DNA of 64,000 nt from Bacteroidales bacterium UBA3290. Lineage in GTDB: Bacteria; Bacteroidota; Bacteroidia; Bacteroidales; UBA932. Under the pieces are notes generated by a model. It was not told the origin of the DNA and did no database searches. It saw nothing but the letters and a program-made list of their open reading frames with translations. A program made the translations under genes and the position numbers. The stretch's first letter is position 1. Every line of letters starts with the position of its first letter. The DNA is taken from positions 1 through 64,000 of the forward strand of contig DETK01000010.1 of the NCBI GenBank assembly GCA_002361615.1, given 5' to 3'. Positions 34,500 to 42,905 of the stretch are shown here, piece by piece.

Positions 34500-36254
34500 C
34501 TATTTCGCAGAGAAGCAATACTGGAACCAGCGGCCATCCAATGTCAGGCCTTCAAGGCGGAGATAATAATTGTCGGGAAGTTCCGGAAGGATGATATCAG
34601 CACAGCCTTGCACATCGGTGCGGATACAAGGGTTCCAGTAGAGGGTTCCCTGGCGATCAGGATTTAGGGCGGGCGCGGCGTCGAAGGCCTTTGGCTGTTG
34701 CCAGCCGAGCGGGAGGAGGGCGATGGTGGTCTTGCGCTCGTTCTTCTTCTCTTCCAGCATCTTTTCATCGAAATGACGGAGTTCGAGCAGCACCACGGCG
34801 GCAGCGCTATAGAGCGCAGCCTCGGTTCCGCGCAGGACATAGAGGTTCTGCACTTCACGGACCGTCATGATGGCCGCGCGCTCCCAGTCGGGCTCTTTCA
34901 TGCCGTCAATATAAAGTGCGACAGGCCGGTAGCCTGCTTTATTGTTGTATTTTGCTTGTCCGTGGCTGACCGTCACACGCGAGGAGATGAAACCATCGCG
35001 TGTAGTGTACATCGTGCGTCCGATACGCAGACCCGCTTGCCCATAGGTTGTAACCAGACCGGCAAAATGTGCGGAAATGTAGGCCATCAGGTCCATGTCG
35101 TCCCATTTCTGCAGTTCTTCGCGCAGCTTGACCTGACGCCATTCGAAGACATTGGAGTAAGGTCCGACCAGCCGTGAGGGTTTGTAGAAGGCGGGCTTTC
35201 TTTCAGCGGTAATCCGGCTGGCAGAGATCGTATCGTCGGCCGGAAGTGGAGCAACGGTGCCGACGAAGCGCTCGCGGATGACGGCCGTGTCGCGGATTAT
35301 TTCGCGCACAGGATACGTCGGACCATAGTCGAAGGGGGCGGCAAAGGCGGCCTCGTCATTTTCCATTGCCGGATAGAGGAACTTCGAACCTGTGACATTG
35401 ACCGAAAAGAGCGTCTCTTCGGGATAGTCGAGGTCGGGTATGCGGAAAGACTGGCCAACTTCACCCTTGACCGAGCGGTCGCCGGGCACGTCGGTCGAAT
35501 AGTAATAGCCTATATCCTGCGACATGATGGCCACATGATACTGGTCCGGCAGGCGGTTCCGGACACTCTTCACACGGAAGTCAAGTTCCTGGGTGTATTC
35601 GCGGGTGCCCTCCGGAAGGTCAGCGACTGCCTCTGCCAGCACCGTCGGTGTGAATTGGAAATCGAAATCTGCGTAGCTGCCTTTCGTCACCGAGAGCGCG
35701 AAGTTGCCGATGACCGGATTGCCTTCCTTGTCGGTCAGCGTCACGGATAGATGTCCATCTTCAACCGCAGACAGTTTGACCTTTACGTCAGCGGCCGGCG
35801 CTTCGAGATTCTCGCCAGCTTTCTTCTGCCCGGCGTAAAGTGCCGGCACCGCACCCACGCCCCGAATCAGCAGCCGCGTATGGAACAACGCTTCCGCCGG
35901 CCAGTCTTTTTGTGCCCGCGTATAGGCCCGCAATGTATACCATCCGCCTTCAAGGTCTTCCGGCAATTCCATCTGTCCGAAAAACATCCCGCTCCGCTCC
36001 TTCAGCTTCAGGCGTCGCTCCACTCCGCCTACCCCGTCACGCAGCAGCTCGACATAGAGGAACCTGCTCGTGGGCATTTCCCCCACTACGCCTGCAGGAA
36101 AACCCGCCTCCGTCACCCAGCCCCGCAGCCAGATCGTCTCGCCCGCGGCATAGAGGGAACGGTCGCAGCTCATCCGTACACGCTCCGTAGCCAGTGCGGA
36201 ACCGGCGCTGAGCATTCCGAGGAAAACAAACAGAAAGATGCCGACCCGATTCAT
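34500..36254 (-). CDS. Secreted MG2-domain (macroglobulin-like) protein
   Basis: A 584-residue exported protein with a signal peptide (VFLGMLSAGSALA). Residues about 25-130 have the macroglobulin MG2 pattern (CDRSLYAAGETIWLRGWV, LYVELLRDG, GGWYTLRAYT). A second beta domain follows (LSVTLTDKEGNPVIGNFALSVTKGSYAD). The C-terminal part includes a plug-like stretch (AGLRIGRTMYTTRDGFISSRV, ALYIDG) as in Bacteroidota TonB-plug-like surface proteins. The function is unknown. I chose the ATG at 36254, which places the signal peptide at the N-terminus; a start 26 codons upstream is in frame but has no such feature. Confidence 0.75.
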   Translation of the reverse strand: MNRVGIFLFVFLGMLSAGSALATERVRMSCDRSLYAAGETIWLRGWVTEAGFPAGVVGEMPTSRFLYVELLRDGVGGVERRLKLKERSGMFFGQMELPEDLEGGWYTLRAYTRAQKDWPAEALFHTRLLIRGVGAVPALYAGQKKAGENLEAPAADVKVKLSAVEDGHLSVTLTDKEGNPVIGNFALSVTKGSYADFDFQFTPTVLAEAVADLPEGTREYTQELDFRVKSVRNRLPDQYHVAIMSQDIGYYYSTDVPGDRSVKGEVGQSFRIPDLDYPEETLFSVNVTGSKFLYPAMENDEAAFAAPFDYGPTYPVREIIRDTAVIRERFVGTVAPLPADDTISASRITAERKPAFYKPSRLVGPYSNVFEWRQVKLREELQKWDDMDLMAYISAHFAGLVTTYGQAGLRIGRTMYTTRDGFISSRVTVSHGQAKYNNKAGYRPVALYIDGMKEPDWERAAIMTVREVQNLYVLRGTEAALYSAAAVVLLELRHFDEKMLEEKKNERKTTIALLPLGWQQPKAFDAAPALNPDRQGTLYWNPCIRTDVQGCADIILPELPDNYYLRLEGLTLDGRWFQYCFSAK

Positions 36255-36350
36255 TGCCTTAGCTAATAAAGATTTGTAAAGATAATGTTTATCAGGCATT
36301 TCTCCAAACCGCCGAAACGCACGCTGCCGCATTTATCCCATACCCCTGCA

Positions 36351-36459
36351 GCGACGCAGACGAATCATCCATTTCGTTTGCGTCGCTGAAGGAAAACCGC
36401 GATTCCGAGCCGAAACCTGCGGGCGACGCAAACCAAGCGGCGCCTTCATCTGCGTCGCT
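36351..36459 (+). repeat. 109-base double-palindrome repeat, copy A
   Basis: Differs from copy B at only two of 109 positions by eye. Hairpin 1: 13-base arms GCGACGCAGACGA and TCGTTTGCGTCGC around a 10-base loop. Hairpin 2: GCGACGCA and TGCGTCGC at the right end. The outer arms and the inner arms are also complementary to each other, so the whole element can fold as two hairpins or one long stem. It lies between two envelope-protein genes, about 50 bases after the downstream gene's stop. Confidence 0.85.
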
Positions 36460-36508
36460 CGCAAGGGAGCGGCGCAAGGCGCTTGCGGACATAATGATTC
36501 AGTTGTTA

Positions 36509-37786
36509 TTATTTAGCGTGTACTGCTTTAAGCATTTCCTCAATCTCTTCAACCGTGGGGTCGATGGCCAGGATAATGCCGTCGCGGTCGAGCAGGAAAA
36601 CCTTGGCGTGGTTACAGCGGATGCCGGGATTATCTTCGAGCTCGATCAGGTTGATCCAGGGATATCCGTCCCGCTTGAGGGCGGTACGCCACTTGGCATC
36701 ATCATCATATTCATTGGCTACGCCCACAATCGTAAAGTCATCGCCGGCATATTTTTCATAGATAGGCTTGAGCGCTTTGCTGCGGATGCGGCAGGAGCCG
36801 CACCAGGAAGCCCAGAAATCGACGACGGCCATCTTCCCCGCCACGAGTTCGGACAACTTATGAGAGACCCCGCCGGCATCCGGCAACGTGAAGTCGCGGA
36901 TCTTCTCGCCAACATTATTCCCTGTAAGACTGGCTATCTCTGTGTGGTAAGGATGTCCGGGGAATCGCCCGGCAAAACAGGTATCATACAGGTCCATCCA
37001 AGGCTGGATGTCTTTTTCCTGTTGACGGGCGTATTCGATTCCTTGCCAGACCCGATAGAACGAACTCAACAGTGCGGGATGCTGTACAAGATAGTCCCGA
37101 TTCAAGCTGTCTCCCCAAGCTTGGAATGCGTCCATTTCCCGCTTGGCGGCAAGACCCTCTACCGAGTAGCTCGCATCGAGTTTCTGCATTTTATTGAACT
37201 GGCTCCACAATTCATTTGCCCTTTCCCGGGATGCCGTATCGGCCTCGGCAATCAGGGCATACACTTCCTCGTTGTAAAGATTCCGATCTTTCTGCAGCTG
37301 ACTTAACTTTCGGTATATAGGGGCCGAAACGGGCTCAAGGTTCCGGCCAATCTCTTCATAAGCCATGAGATTGGCATTTTCCGGTGAAGAAGATTGCAGA
37401 AGGATTTCTTCATACATATCTTCCGGACAGAAAACGCTGACCCCTGTCTGTGTAGGAACAAACGGCCTGACAATGGCCATCCCAGAGCCCGGAACCGTGA
37501 ACATGAATTCATATACCAGCGTTGTGTCAAGAAGTACGACATCCTTGAAGCGGCCTTCCTTTACAGGGAATGTCGCCAAGGGATCTTCTTGTACCCAAGA
37601 CTGGCCGGCCCGAAATAGATAGACCTCCTTGAATTCCTTGTTGTCCACCGTCCCGGAGACAGGACATTCAGCCATACACTCCTCACGCGTTACCGGGAGT
37701 TGGTCGGAGGCATTGTTATCGGAAGGACGGCATGCAAAAAGCATGGCGAATCCGAGTAAGCACGCTGAAACAGTTCGCGTTTTCAT
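36509..37786 (-). CDS. Thioredoxin-fold lipoprotein (TlpA-like) with DUF4369-type N-terminus
   Basis: A 425-residue lipoprotein (FAMLFAC, Cys at 19). Residues 30-120 form a DUF4369-like beta domain (SGTVDNKEFKEVYLFRAGQSW), a helical middle follows, and the last 145 residues are a TlpA/AhpC-type thioredoxin domain (IRDFTLPDAGG, VVDFWASWCGSCRIRSKALKPIYEKY). The active site reads CGSC rather than CGPC, which is an accepted variant. It would reduce disulfides in the periplasm. I chose the ATG at 37786 for the signal peptide. An IS30 remnant lies just upstream, so its promoter region may have been altered. Confidence 0.9.
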   Translation of the reverse strand: MKTRTVSACLLGFAMLFACRPSDNNASDQLPVTREECMAECPVSGTVDNKEFKEVYLFRAGQSWVQEDPLATFPVKEGRFKDVVLLDTTLVYEFMFTVPGSGMAIVRPFVPTQTGVSVFCPEDMYEEILLQSSSPENANLMAYEEIGRNLEPVSAPIYRKLSQLQKDRNLYNEEVYALIAEADTASRERANELWSQFNKMQKLDASYSVEGLAAKREMDAFQAWGDSLNRDYLVQHPALLSSFYRVWQGIEYARQQEKDIQPWMDLYDTCFAGRFPGHPYHTEIASLTGNNVGEKIRDFTLPDAGGVSHKLSELVAGKMAVVDFWASWCGSCRIRSKALKPIYEKYAGDDFTIVGVANEYDDDAKWRTALKRDGYPWINLIELEDNPGIRCNHAKVFLLDRDGIILAIDPTVEEIEEMLKAVHAK

Positions 37787-37835
37787 TTTACAATTCATTA
37801 TCATTCGATAGCTAATATATGGTGAATTCTAATTA

Positions 37836-38337
37836 GAAGTGCAACACACTTCAAAAGTCAAAATTAAATAATTGTTTACAATATTCCAACGGTGCCCTGT
37901 AACCTAGCGACTTACGGGGCCTGTGGTTCAGTTTCCATTCTATCTCGGCAAGCATCTCATCCGTCAGCTCGCTGAAATCCGTACCTTTCGGGATGTACTG
38001 GCCGTAGATGATGAACCTTCGCACGGTTCGTTTCCTCTCGTCGGTGAACTTCAGGTAGTGTCGCCTGGTCTTCATCCTCCTTTCATATTTTTTCTGAGCC
38101 AGCTGCCATCGGTACCGATGGTATCCTCTCATGTCGCAGTTCCTACGGATCTCACGGCTCACTGTACCTGTGCTGACCCCAATTACTTCTCCAATCTCCC
38201 TTAGGCTCATTGGTCTCTGCAGCAACCTCTCTATCGTAAATCGTTGCTCCCTTGTCAAATGCTTATATCCCATCCTCTGTCGCTTTTCTGGTTATGGCAG
38301 TAAAGTTATACTGTCACGCTTCAAAGCGTTGCACTTC
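37836..38337 (-). mobile_element. IS30-family element with internal deletion (502 bases)
   Basis: Bounded by 10-base inverted repeats GAAGTGCAAC (37836-37845) and GTTGCACTTC (38328-38337), with further similarity inward. Inside is a shortened transposase gene. Full IS30 elements are about 1.1 kb, so more than half is missing. I did not find a convincing target-site duplication. It cannot move by itself but might be moved by an intact relative. Confidence 0.75.
37851..38273 (-). pseudogene. IS30-family transposase, catalytic core deleted
   Basis: A continuous 140-residue frame that joins the N-terminal HTH region of an IS30 transposase (HLTREQRFTIERLLQRPMSLREIGEVIGVSTGTVSREIRRN) directly to its last 45 residues (YIPKGTDFSELTDEML, then LNHRPRKSLGYRAPLEY). 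The DDE integrase core that should lie between, normally about 180 residues, is absent; only its closing glutamate region could remain. The deletion kept the reading frame, so a DNA-binding peptide might still be made and could bind the inverted repeats of related elements. Confidence 0.8.
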
Positions 38338-38402
38338 AGAGTAGAATCCAGCTCAATTTTTTCAATAATAAACGCCCTCCCTCTGCAACGAGGAAGCCTA
38401 AC

Positions 38403-38511
38403 GCGACGCAGACGAATCATCCATCTCGTTTGCGTCGCTGAAGGAAAACCGCGATTCCGAGCCGAAACCCGCGGGCGACGCAAACCAAGCGGCGCCTTCA
38501 TCTGCGTCGCT
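38403..38511 (+). repeat. 109-base double-palindrome repeat, copy B
   Basis: Same length and structure as copies A and C. Hairpin 1 is at 38403-38438 and hairpin 2 arms are at the right end (TGCGTCGC ending 38510). It lies 130 bases upstream of the Y1 transposase gene; the interval 38338-38640 otherwise holds the end of the IS30 element's flank and a promoter. Confidence 0.9.
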
Positions 38512-38531
38512 CGCTACTGGACGGCGCATGG

Positions 38532-38560
38532 TTGTCTCCTCGTCATTTTTCGTATCTTTG
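38532..38560 (+). promoter_or_regulatory. Probable promoter of the Y1 transposase gene
   Basis: TATCTTTG at 38553-38560 fits the TAnnTTTG -7 consensus, with TTG at 38532-38534 eighteen bases ahead. It lies between repeat copy B and the gene, 80 bases before the ATG. Confidence 0.5.
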
Positions 38561-38640
38561 CTTTGCATTTCGACTGTGGCGGAGATACGCGGCGGTAGAA
38601 AATGTGCGAACGGATTGTGTAACGAAGAAATCGGAATGCG

Positions 38641-39600
38641 ATGCAAAAGCTCTATCACATCTCTCTGTCTTCTACGGAAGACGAACTCCTGTTCAGAAGC
38701 GAATCCGACCTGGTTCGCGGTTTCAACTATCTGGCTGCGGCCATCCTCGAAATGGAGGCCCGGCTTCTGGCAGACGGTATCCTGACCACACATCTTCACT
38801 GTCTGGCACTGACCGACAGTCCCAAAGAACTGATTACCCGGACACGCTATTCCCTGGCCCGCTTCTTCAATGCGAAGTACGCCCGCAAGGGAATGTGGGG
38901 CGAGCGGAATCCGTTCATACTGGAAGTCGACGGCTTTCATCATACGATTGCCGCCCTCAACTATGTCAACCGGCAGGCCCTGCACCATGGCCTTTCAGCT
39001 ACGCCCTATGGCTATCGTCATTGTTCGGCAAATGCACTTTTCCGGAAACAGTTGGGGAAAGAACATGGGTTGCTGCTTCCTTCTGACCAGCGATACAGAT
39101 ACCTACCAAGCAGGGTTTCTCTGCCCGAACGATACCGGATGGACGATTCCGGCCTCCTTCTACGGGAAGACATTCTGGAAACGGCACACGTCGAATCCCT
39201 ATACGGGACCCCGCGAAACTTCCTTTACCAGATGAACAAGATCGGTGACGAAAAGGGGCAGCAGGACCAGCGGGAAGAAAAATCTTCCAGCCCGATCATC
39301 ACGCTGGAATTGATGGAAAAAGGCGTTCCTGAAAACGACATCAGTACCCTACTTCGCAACCAAAGCGGGAAACACAATCCGAACCGGATTCTGGATCTGG
39401 AACTATGCTCGTTGATTGACACGACTTTCGTTCCGCAATTGTCAAAGAGCAAAGAGCATCCTTCCATCTACCAAATCCCCTATGTCCGCCGTGTCGACCT
39501 ATTCAATCATCTCCGTCAAAACCTCTGGCAGGACCAGAAGAAGTTCGCCACGGAAGATCAACTCAAGCGCTGCCTCGGTCTTGGCTACAAGCAGTCTTAG
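38641..39600 (+). CDS. Y1 (IS200/RAYT-like) HUH transposase-like protein
   Basis: A 319-residue protein. The first 135 residues follow the Y1 transposase fold: an opening strand YHISLSSTEDELLF, a helix, then the HUH metal pair THLHCLAL (H51, H53), RFFNAKYARKGMWGERNPF, and NYVNRQALHHGL with the candidate nucleophile Tyr108, closed by TPYGYRHCSA. This last block is the counterpart of the YIHxNPVxAGL...YxWSS signature of REP-associated transposases. The C-terminal 180 residues are longer than in most RAYTs and contain a helical region, possibly DNA-binding. It is bracketed by two palindromic repeats. Domestication is possible because it appears single and intact. Confidence 0.75.
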   Translation: MQKLYHISLSSTEDELLFRSESDLVRGFNYLAAAILEMEARLLADGILTTHLHCLALTDSPKELITRTRYSLARFFNAKYARKGMWGERNPFILEVDGFHHTIAALNYVNRQALHHGLSATPYGYRHCSANALFRKQLGKEHGLLLPSDQRYRYLPSRVSLPERYRMDDSGLLLREDILETAHVESLYGTPRNFLYQMNKIGDEKGQQDQREEKSSSPIITLELMEKGVPENDISTLLRNQSGKHNPNRILDLELCSLIDTTFVPQLSKSKEHPSIYQIPYVRRVDLFNHLRQNLWQDQKKFATEDQLKRCLGLGYKQS

Positions 39601-39640
39601 CCAAACGTCATACACGGCATCTTCATCCCATTTTCCTGCA

Positions 39641-39749
39641 GCGACGCAGACGAATCATCCATCTCGTTTGCGTCGCTGACAGAAAAGGGCGATTCCGAGC
39701 CAAAACCCGCAGGCGACGCAAACCAAGCGGCATCCTCATCTGCGTCGCT
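39641..39749 (+). repeat. 109-base double-palindrome repeat, copy C
   Basis: Exactly 109 bases like A and B, with about nine substitutions, most of them in the non-paired middle; the hairpin arms are kept. It begins 40 bases after the stop of the Y1 transposase gene and ends shortly before the creD stop. Confidence 0.9.
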
Positions 39750-39783
39750 GACGAATAACCGGGAATGCAGCATCTTGCGCTCG

Positions 39784-41016
39784 CTATTCAGGCTGGGTTT
39801 CTTCCTTTTTGTTGAGATTCCGGGTGAAGTACATGACGACGGCCAGGACGACGAAGAGGATCAGCGAACCGGAGAGGAGGGCGTAGGTCTCCATCTGGAC
39901 CAGGACGTAGCTGACGATGTAGGCCAGGGCAACAAGCGCCACGAGCAGATAGGCGGTCTTGTCCTTGAGGATGCCCCGGAAGTATCCCAGCAGCGCGAGG
40001 GTCGTCATTGTCGCGGCCAGAGCGTAGGCGAGGCCGAAAGACATGAATTCGGAGAAGGAAAGCACCAGGGCATAGAACAGCACAAGCGAGAGTCCGATGA
40101 CCAGGTACTGGATGATGCTGATTTCCCGCTTGCCCACAAGTTCCACGATGAGACCGGCGATGAAGACCAGCACGATGATAAGGATGCCGTACTTCAGTGT
40201 GCGGGTCGCCTGCTGATACTGCGTGACCTTCTGGAGCAGGTCGACAAGGAAGACAGATTCCTCCGGTCCGCCCCGGTTGATCTGCGATACGACCCATTTG
40301 GCCGAGAATCCATCGTCACGGATTTCTCGTTCCGTGGGGAGGAAATCGCCCTTGAAGGACGGCGTCGGGCAGTCGCCGCGCACCGTCACTTCCGTGATCC
40401 CACCTACCGGCCTGAAGGACATGGATTCAGATCCTTTCAAGCGCAGGTTCATCTCAAAGGGGACGTTGGCTTCCTTCCCTTTCTCGCGAACCAGCTTCAA
40501 TTCCTTGATCAGCACGGCGCTGCGACTGTCCGTGAAACGGTACGGCTCGCCCGCCACGGTAAAGACGGCTTCGCCTTCGATGCCGCGCAGGTCGGACAGT
40601 TCCATCTCCATCCGGACACGTGCATCCTGCGCCGCAAGATCTTCCGGAATCACAAAGTCACCAGAAAGCGCCAGATCGGAGTGATACACCATCACATCAT
40701 AGATAGACCTGTGCAACAACTGCGTGGCGATGGCGGCGTCCACTTTCAGATGGTCGGGATAAACTTTACGGGTGGTTTTCCGGACTTGCGGTTTTCCGTC
40801 CGCATCCTTATCCGTGACCTCGTATTCAAAGACCAGACGCGGTCCCGAAACGGTCTGCGCCTGGCTCCATTCATTGGAAATAGCCTGTGCCGTCCAGTCC
40901 GCATTACGCTGCCGTTCGTCGATCAGCCCGGAGATCATCGCCAGCGGAATCAGCATGGCGAGTGCCAGCACACCCACCAGCACGATTTTCAAAATCAGGG
41001 AATTGTTGGATTTCAT
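39784..41016 (-). CDS. creD: CreD-like inner-membrane protein
   Basis: A 410-residue protein of the CreD family (cell-envelope integrity, linked in other bacteria to beta-lactam and colicin responses). It has one N-terminal membrane helix (residues 8-30), a large periplasmic domain containing WSQAQTVSGPRLVFEYEV and the family stretch SDLRGIEGEAVF, and five to six helices in the last 150 residues (LKYGILIIVLVFIAGLIVEL, IQYLVIGLSLVLFYALVLSFSEF). I used the ATG at 41016; an upstream start adds 11 residues without features. It is transcribed alone, divergent from glnA. Confidence 0.9.
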   Translation of the reverse strand: MKSNNSLILKIVLVGVLALAMLIPLAMISGLIDERQRNADWTAQAISNEWSQAQTVSGPRLVFEYEVTDKDADGKPQVRKTTRKVYPDHLKVDAAIATQLLHRSIYDVMVYHSDLALSGDFVIPEDLAAQDARVRMEMELSDLRGIEGEAVFTVAGEPYRFTDSRSAVLIKELKLVREKGKEANVPFEMNLRLKGSESMSFRPVGGITEVTVRGDCPTPSFKGDFLPTEREIRDDGFSAKWVVSQINRGGPEESVFLVDLLQKVTQYQQATRTLKYGILIIVLVFIAGLIVELVGKREISIIQYLVIGLSLVLFYALVLSFSEFMSFGLAYALAATMTTLALLGYFRGILKDKTAYLLVALVALAYIVSYVLVQMETYALLSGSLILFVVLAVVMYFTRNLNKKEETQPE

Positions 41017-41133
41017 AATAAGAGGGAATAATGTATCCCGCCGCTGCAAGAATCAGACCATGCAACCGCACGGAGAAAGGCTCCTCTCATTTATATTTTT
41101 TCGCGCATGTATGGCATTCTTATTATGATTTGT

Positions 41134-41141
41134 TATCTTTG
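41134..41141 (+). promoter_or_regulatory. -7 box of the glnA promoter
   Basis: TATCTTTG fits TAnnTTTG and lies 17 bases before the first ATG. No clear TTTG box is seen 19 bases upstream, so expression may need an activator. Confidence 0.5.
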
Positions 41142-41158
41142 ATGCCATAAAACACATT

Positions 41159-42673
41159 ATGATATCAACCATGAGCACATTCTGCGACTATAACATCAAT
41201 CCACTGGTGCAGGCCATCGGCAAGGAGCCGGCGGCTTTCACGAAAAAAGACCTGACCGACTACATCGTCAACCACGAGGTCCGCATCGTCAATTTCCGCT
41301 ACGTGGCGGCCGACGGGCGGCTCAAGACCCTGAACTTCCCGGTCACCAACCGCCAGTACCTCGACACGATCCTCTCCTACGGCGAACGGGTGGACGGCTC
41401 CAGCCTCTTCCCCTATATCGCCGCCGACAGCAGCGACCTCTACGTGATCCCGCGCTTCAGCACGGCCTATCTCGATCCGTTCCAGGAGATTCCGACCATC
41501 GGTTTCCTCTGCAGCTATTTCACCAAGGACGGCGAACCGCTCGAAAGCGCGCCGGAGTTCACGCTCCGCAAGGCGCACAAAGCCTTCCAGGAGCGCACCG
41601 GCTACACCTTCGAAGCCATGGGCGAGCTGGAATTCTACATCGTAGCCGACGATGACGAGCGTTTCCCGGCAGAAGACCAGCACGGCTACCACGAGTCCAC
41701 GCCTTTCGCCAAGTTCGAAGCCTTCCGTACCGACGCCATCCGCTGCATCGCACAGGTAGGCGGCCAGATCAAATACGGCCACTGCGAGGTGGGCAACTTC
41801 ACCCTCGACGGCAAGATCTACGAGCAGAACGAGATCGAGTTCCTGGTCAACCCCGTCGAATCGGCCGCCGACCAGCTGATGATGGCCAAGTGGATCCTCC
41901 GCTCGCTGGCCTACGAATACGGCCTCGACATCACCTTTGCCCCGAAGATTACCACCGGCAAGGCAGGCAGCGGCCTGCACTTCCACACCCGGATGATGAA
42001 GGGCGACCGCTCCGTGATGATCAAGGACGGTTCCCTGTCGGACGACGCCCGCCGCGCCATCGCCGGCTATATGAAGTTCGCCTCGTCACTGACGGCCTTC
42101 GGCAACACCAACCCTACCTCCTACTTCCGCCTCGTGCCGCACCAGGAGGCGCCGACCAGCGTCTGCTGGGGCGACCGCAACCGCTCGGTGCTCGTTCGCG
42201 TACCGCTGGGCTGGAGCGTCGGCCACAGTATGTGCGCCCTGGCCAATCCGCTGGAAGATCCCGCCGACTTCGTCGTCCCTGACAAGCAGACCGTGGAAAT
42301 GCGCTCCGGCGACGGCAGCGCCGACATCTACAACATGCTCGCCGGCCTGGTGACCGCCGCCCGCACCGGATTCGAAATGCCCGACGCCCTGGAAGTTGCT
42401 GAAAGCACCTACGTGGACGTCAACATCCACGACAAGAAAAACGAAGCGCTCCTCAAATCGCTCGAGCAGCTCCCCGCATCCTGCCACGAATCCGCGCTCT
42501 GCCTCGAGAAAAACCGCGCCCTCTACGAGAAGGACGGCATCTTCTCCCCCAGCCTGATCGACGGCACCATCGCCAAACTGAAAGCCTACAAAGACCAGCG
42601 CATCCGCCACGAAGCCACCAACGACCCCAAGAAGATGGCCGAACTGGTCCGGAAATACTACTACTGCGGCTAG
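41159..42673 (+). CDS. glnA: Glutamine synthetase (type I)
   Basis: A 504-residue enzyme that makes glutamine from glutamate and ammonia. Beta-grasp domain first, then the catalytic barrel: EAMGELEFYIV (metal glutamates), GHCEVGNFTLDG and QNEIEFLVN, GKAGSGLHFHTRM (metal histidine), NPTSYFRLVPHQEAPT and MRSGDGSADIYNMLAG. I see no NLYDLP adenylylation motif. A second ATG four codons on (41171) is a possible start. The stop codon is shared in position with the stop of a pseudogene on the other strand. Confidence 0.95.
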   Translation: MISTMSTFCDYNINPLVQAIGKEPAAFTKKDLTDYIVNHEVRIVNFRYVAADGRLKTLNFPVTNRQYLDTILSYGERVDGSSLFPYIAADSSDLYVIPRFSTAYLDPFQEIPTIGFLCSYFTKDGEPLESAPEFTLRKAHKAFQERTGYTFEAMGELEFYIVADDDERFPAEDQHGYHESTPFAKFEAFRTDAIRCIAQVGGQIKYGHCEVGNFTLDGKIYEQNEIEFLVNPVESAADQLMMAKWILRSLAYEYGLDITFAPKITTGKAGSGLHFHTRMMKGDRSVMIKDGSLSDDARRAIAGYMKFASSLTAFGNTNPTSYFRLVPHQEAPTSVCWGDRNRSVLVRVPLGWSVGHSMCALANPLEDPADFVVPDKQTVEMRSGDGSADIYNMLAGLVTAARTGFEMPDALEVAESTYVDVNIHDKKNEALLKSLEQLPASCHESALCLEKNRALYEKDGIFSPSLIDGTIAKLKAYKDQRIRHEATNDPKKMAELVRKYYYCG

Positions 42674-42905
42674 CCACTTGTCTGCCACCCCTCAACACGA
42701 TAAACCTTTTCCACCAATTTGCTCTCTTCCTTGGTTTTCGCGTTTCTATGCCACACCTCTATACGAGCCGCATAGTAATCCTCAAAATCGTTTTCACAAC
42801 TGGTGAAGCTCTGTTTCTTCACCAGTTGTGAAAACGATGAAGTAGAATCGACAGCTATTTTGCCGCTTGATAAGAGCTCATCTTCTGAAAGAGGAACTAT
42901 ATTTA
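42670..42905 (-). pseudogene. 3-prime remnant of a second-lipoprotein gene
   Basis: An open minus-strand frame of about 78 codons without a start codon begins over the stop of the upstream lipoprotein gene and ends at 42670. Its translation contains SCENDFEDYYAARIEVWH and EKVYRVEGWQTSG. This resembles the end of the lipoprotein encoded at 49195-49692 (CSKHFFQNFQQRSTYEVVELH and RTYHIDKALVDLW). Since that gene also follows a paralogous lipoprotein gene, this is probably the decayed partner, with its 5-prime half lost. The stop overlaps the glnA stop from the other strand. Homology was judged by eye. Confidence 0.5.
42787..42838. repeat. Perfect 22-base inverted repeat
   Basis: 42787-42808 and 42817-42838 are perfectly complementary around the loop CTCTGTTT. 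There is no T-run after either arm, so it is not a classic terminator, though it lies between converging genes (glnA and a lipoprotein). It falls within the decayed reading frame at 42670-42905. Confidence 0.8.

Larger units (their letters stand above)
38403..39749 (+). mobile_element. REPtron-like unit: Y1 transposase gene between two 109-base palindromic repeats
   Basis: Copies B (38403-38511) and C (39641-39749) lie in the same orientation on either side of a Y1-transposase-like gene, with nothing else between. A tyrosine transposase flanked by palindromic repeats is the arrangement of REP-associated tyrosine transposases (RAYTs). Copies A and D further left would be dispersed non-autonomous copies. 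Mobility was not shown here. Confidence 0.65.

Noticed and set aside
37827..38345. Target-site duplication flanking the IS30 remnant
   Set aside because: The 2-3 bases next to the two ends do not match convincingly, so insertion boundaries rest on the inverted repeats only.
38398..38988. A minus-strand frame of 196 codons covering repeat copy B and the start of the Y1 gene, sharing a peptide with a frame at 36292-36492
   Set aside because: The shared peptide is only the translation of the 109-base DNA repeat; the rest is antisense to the transposase gene.
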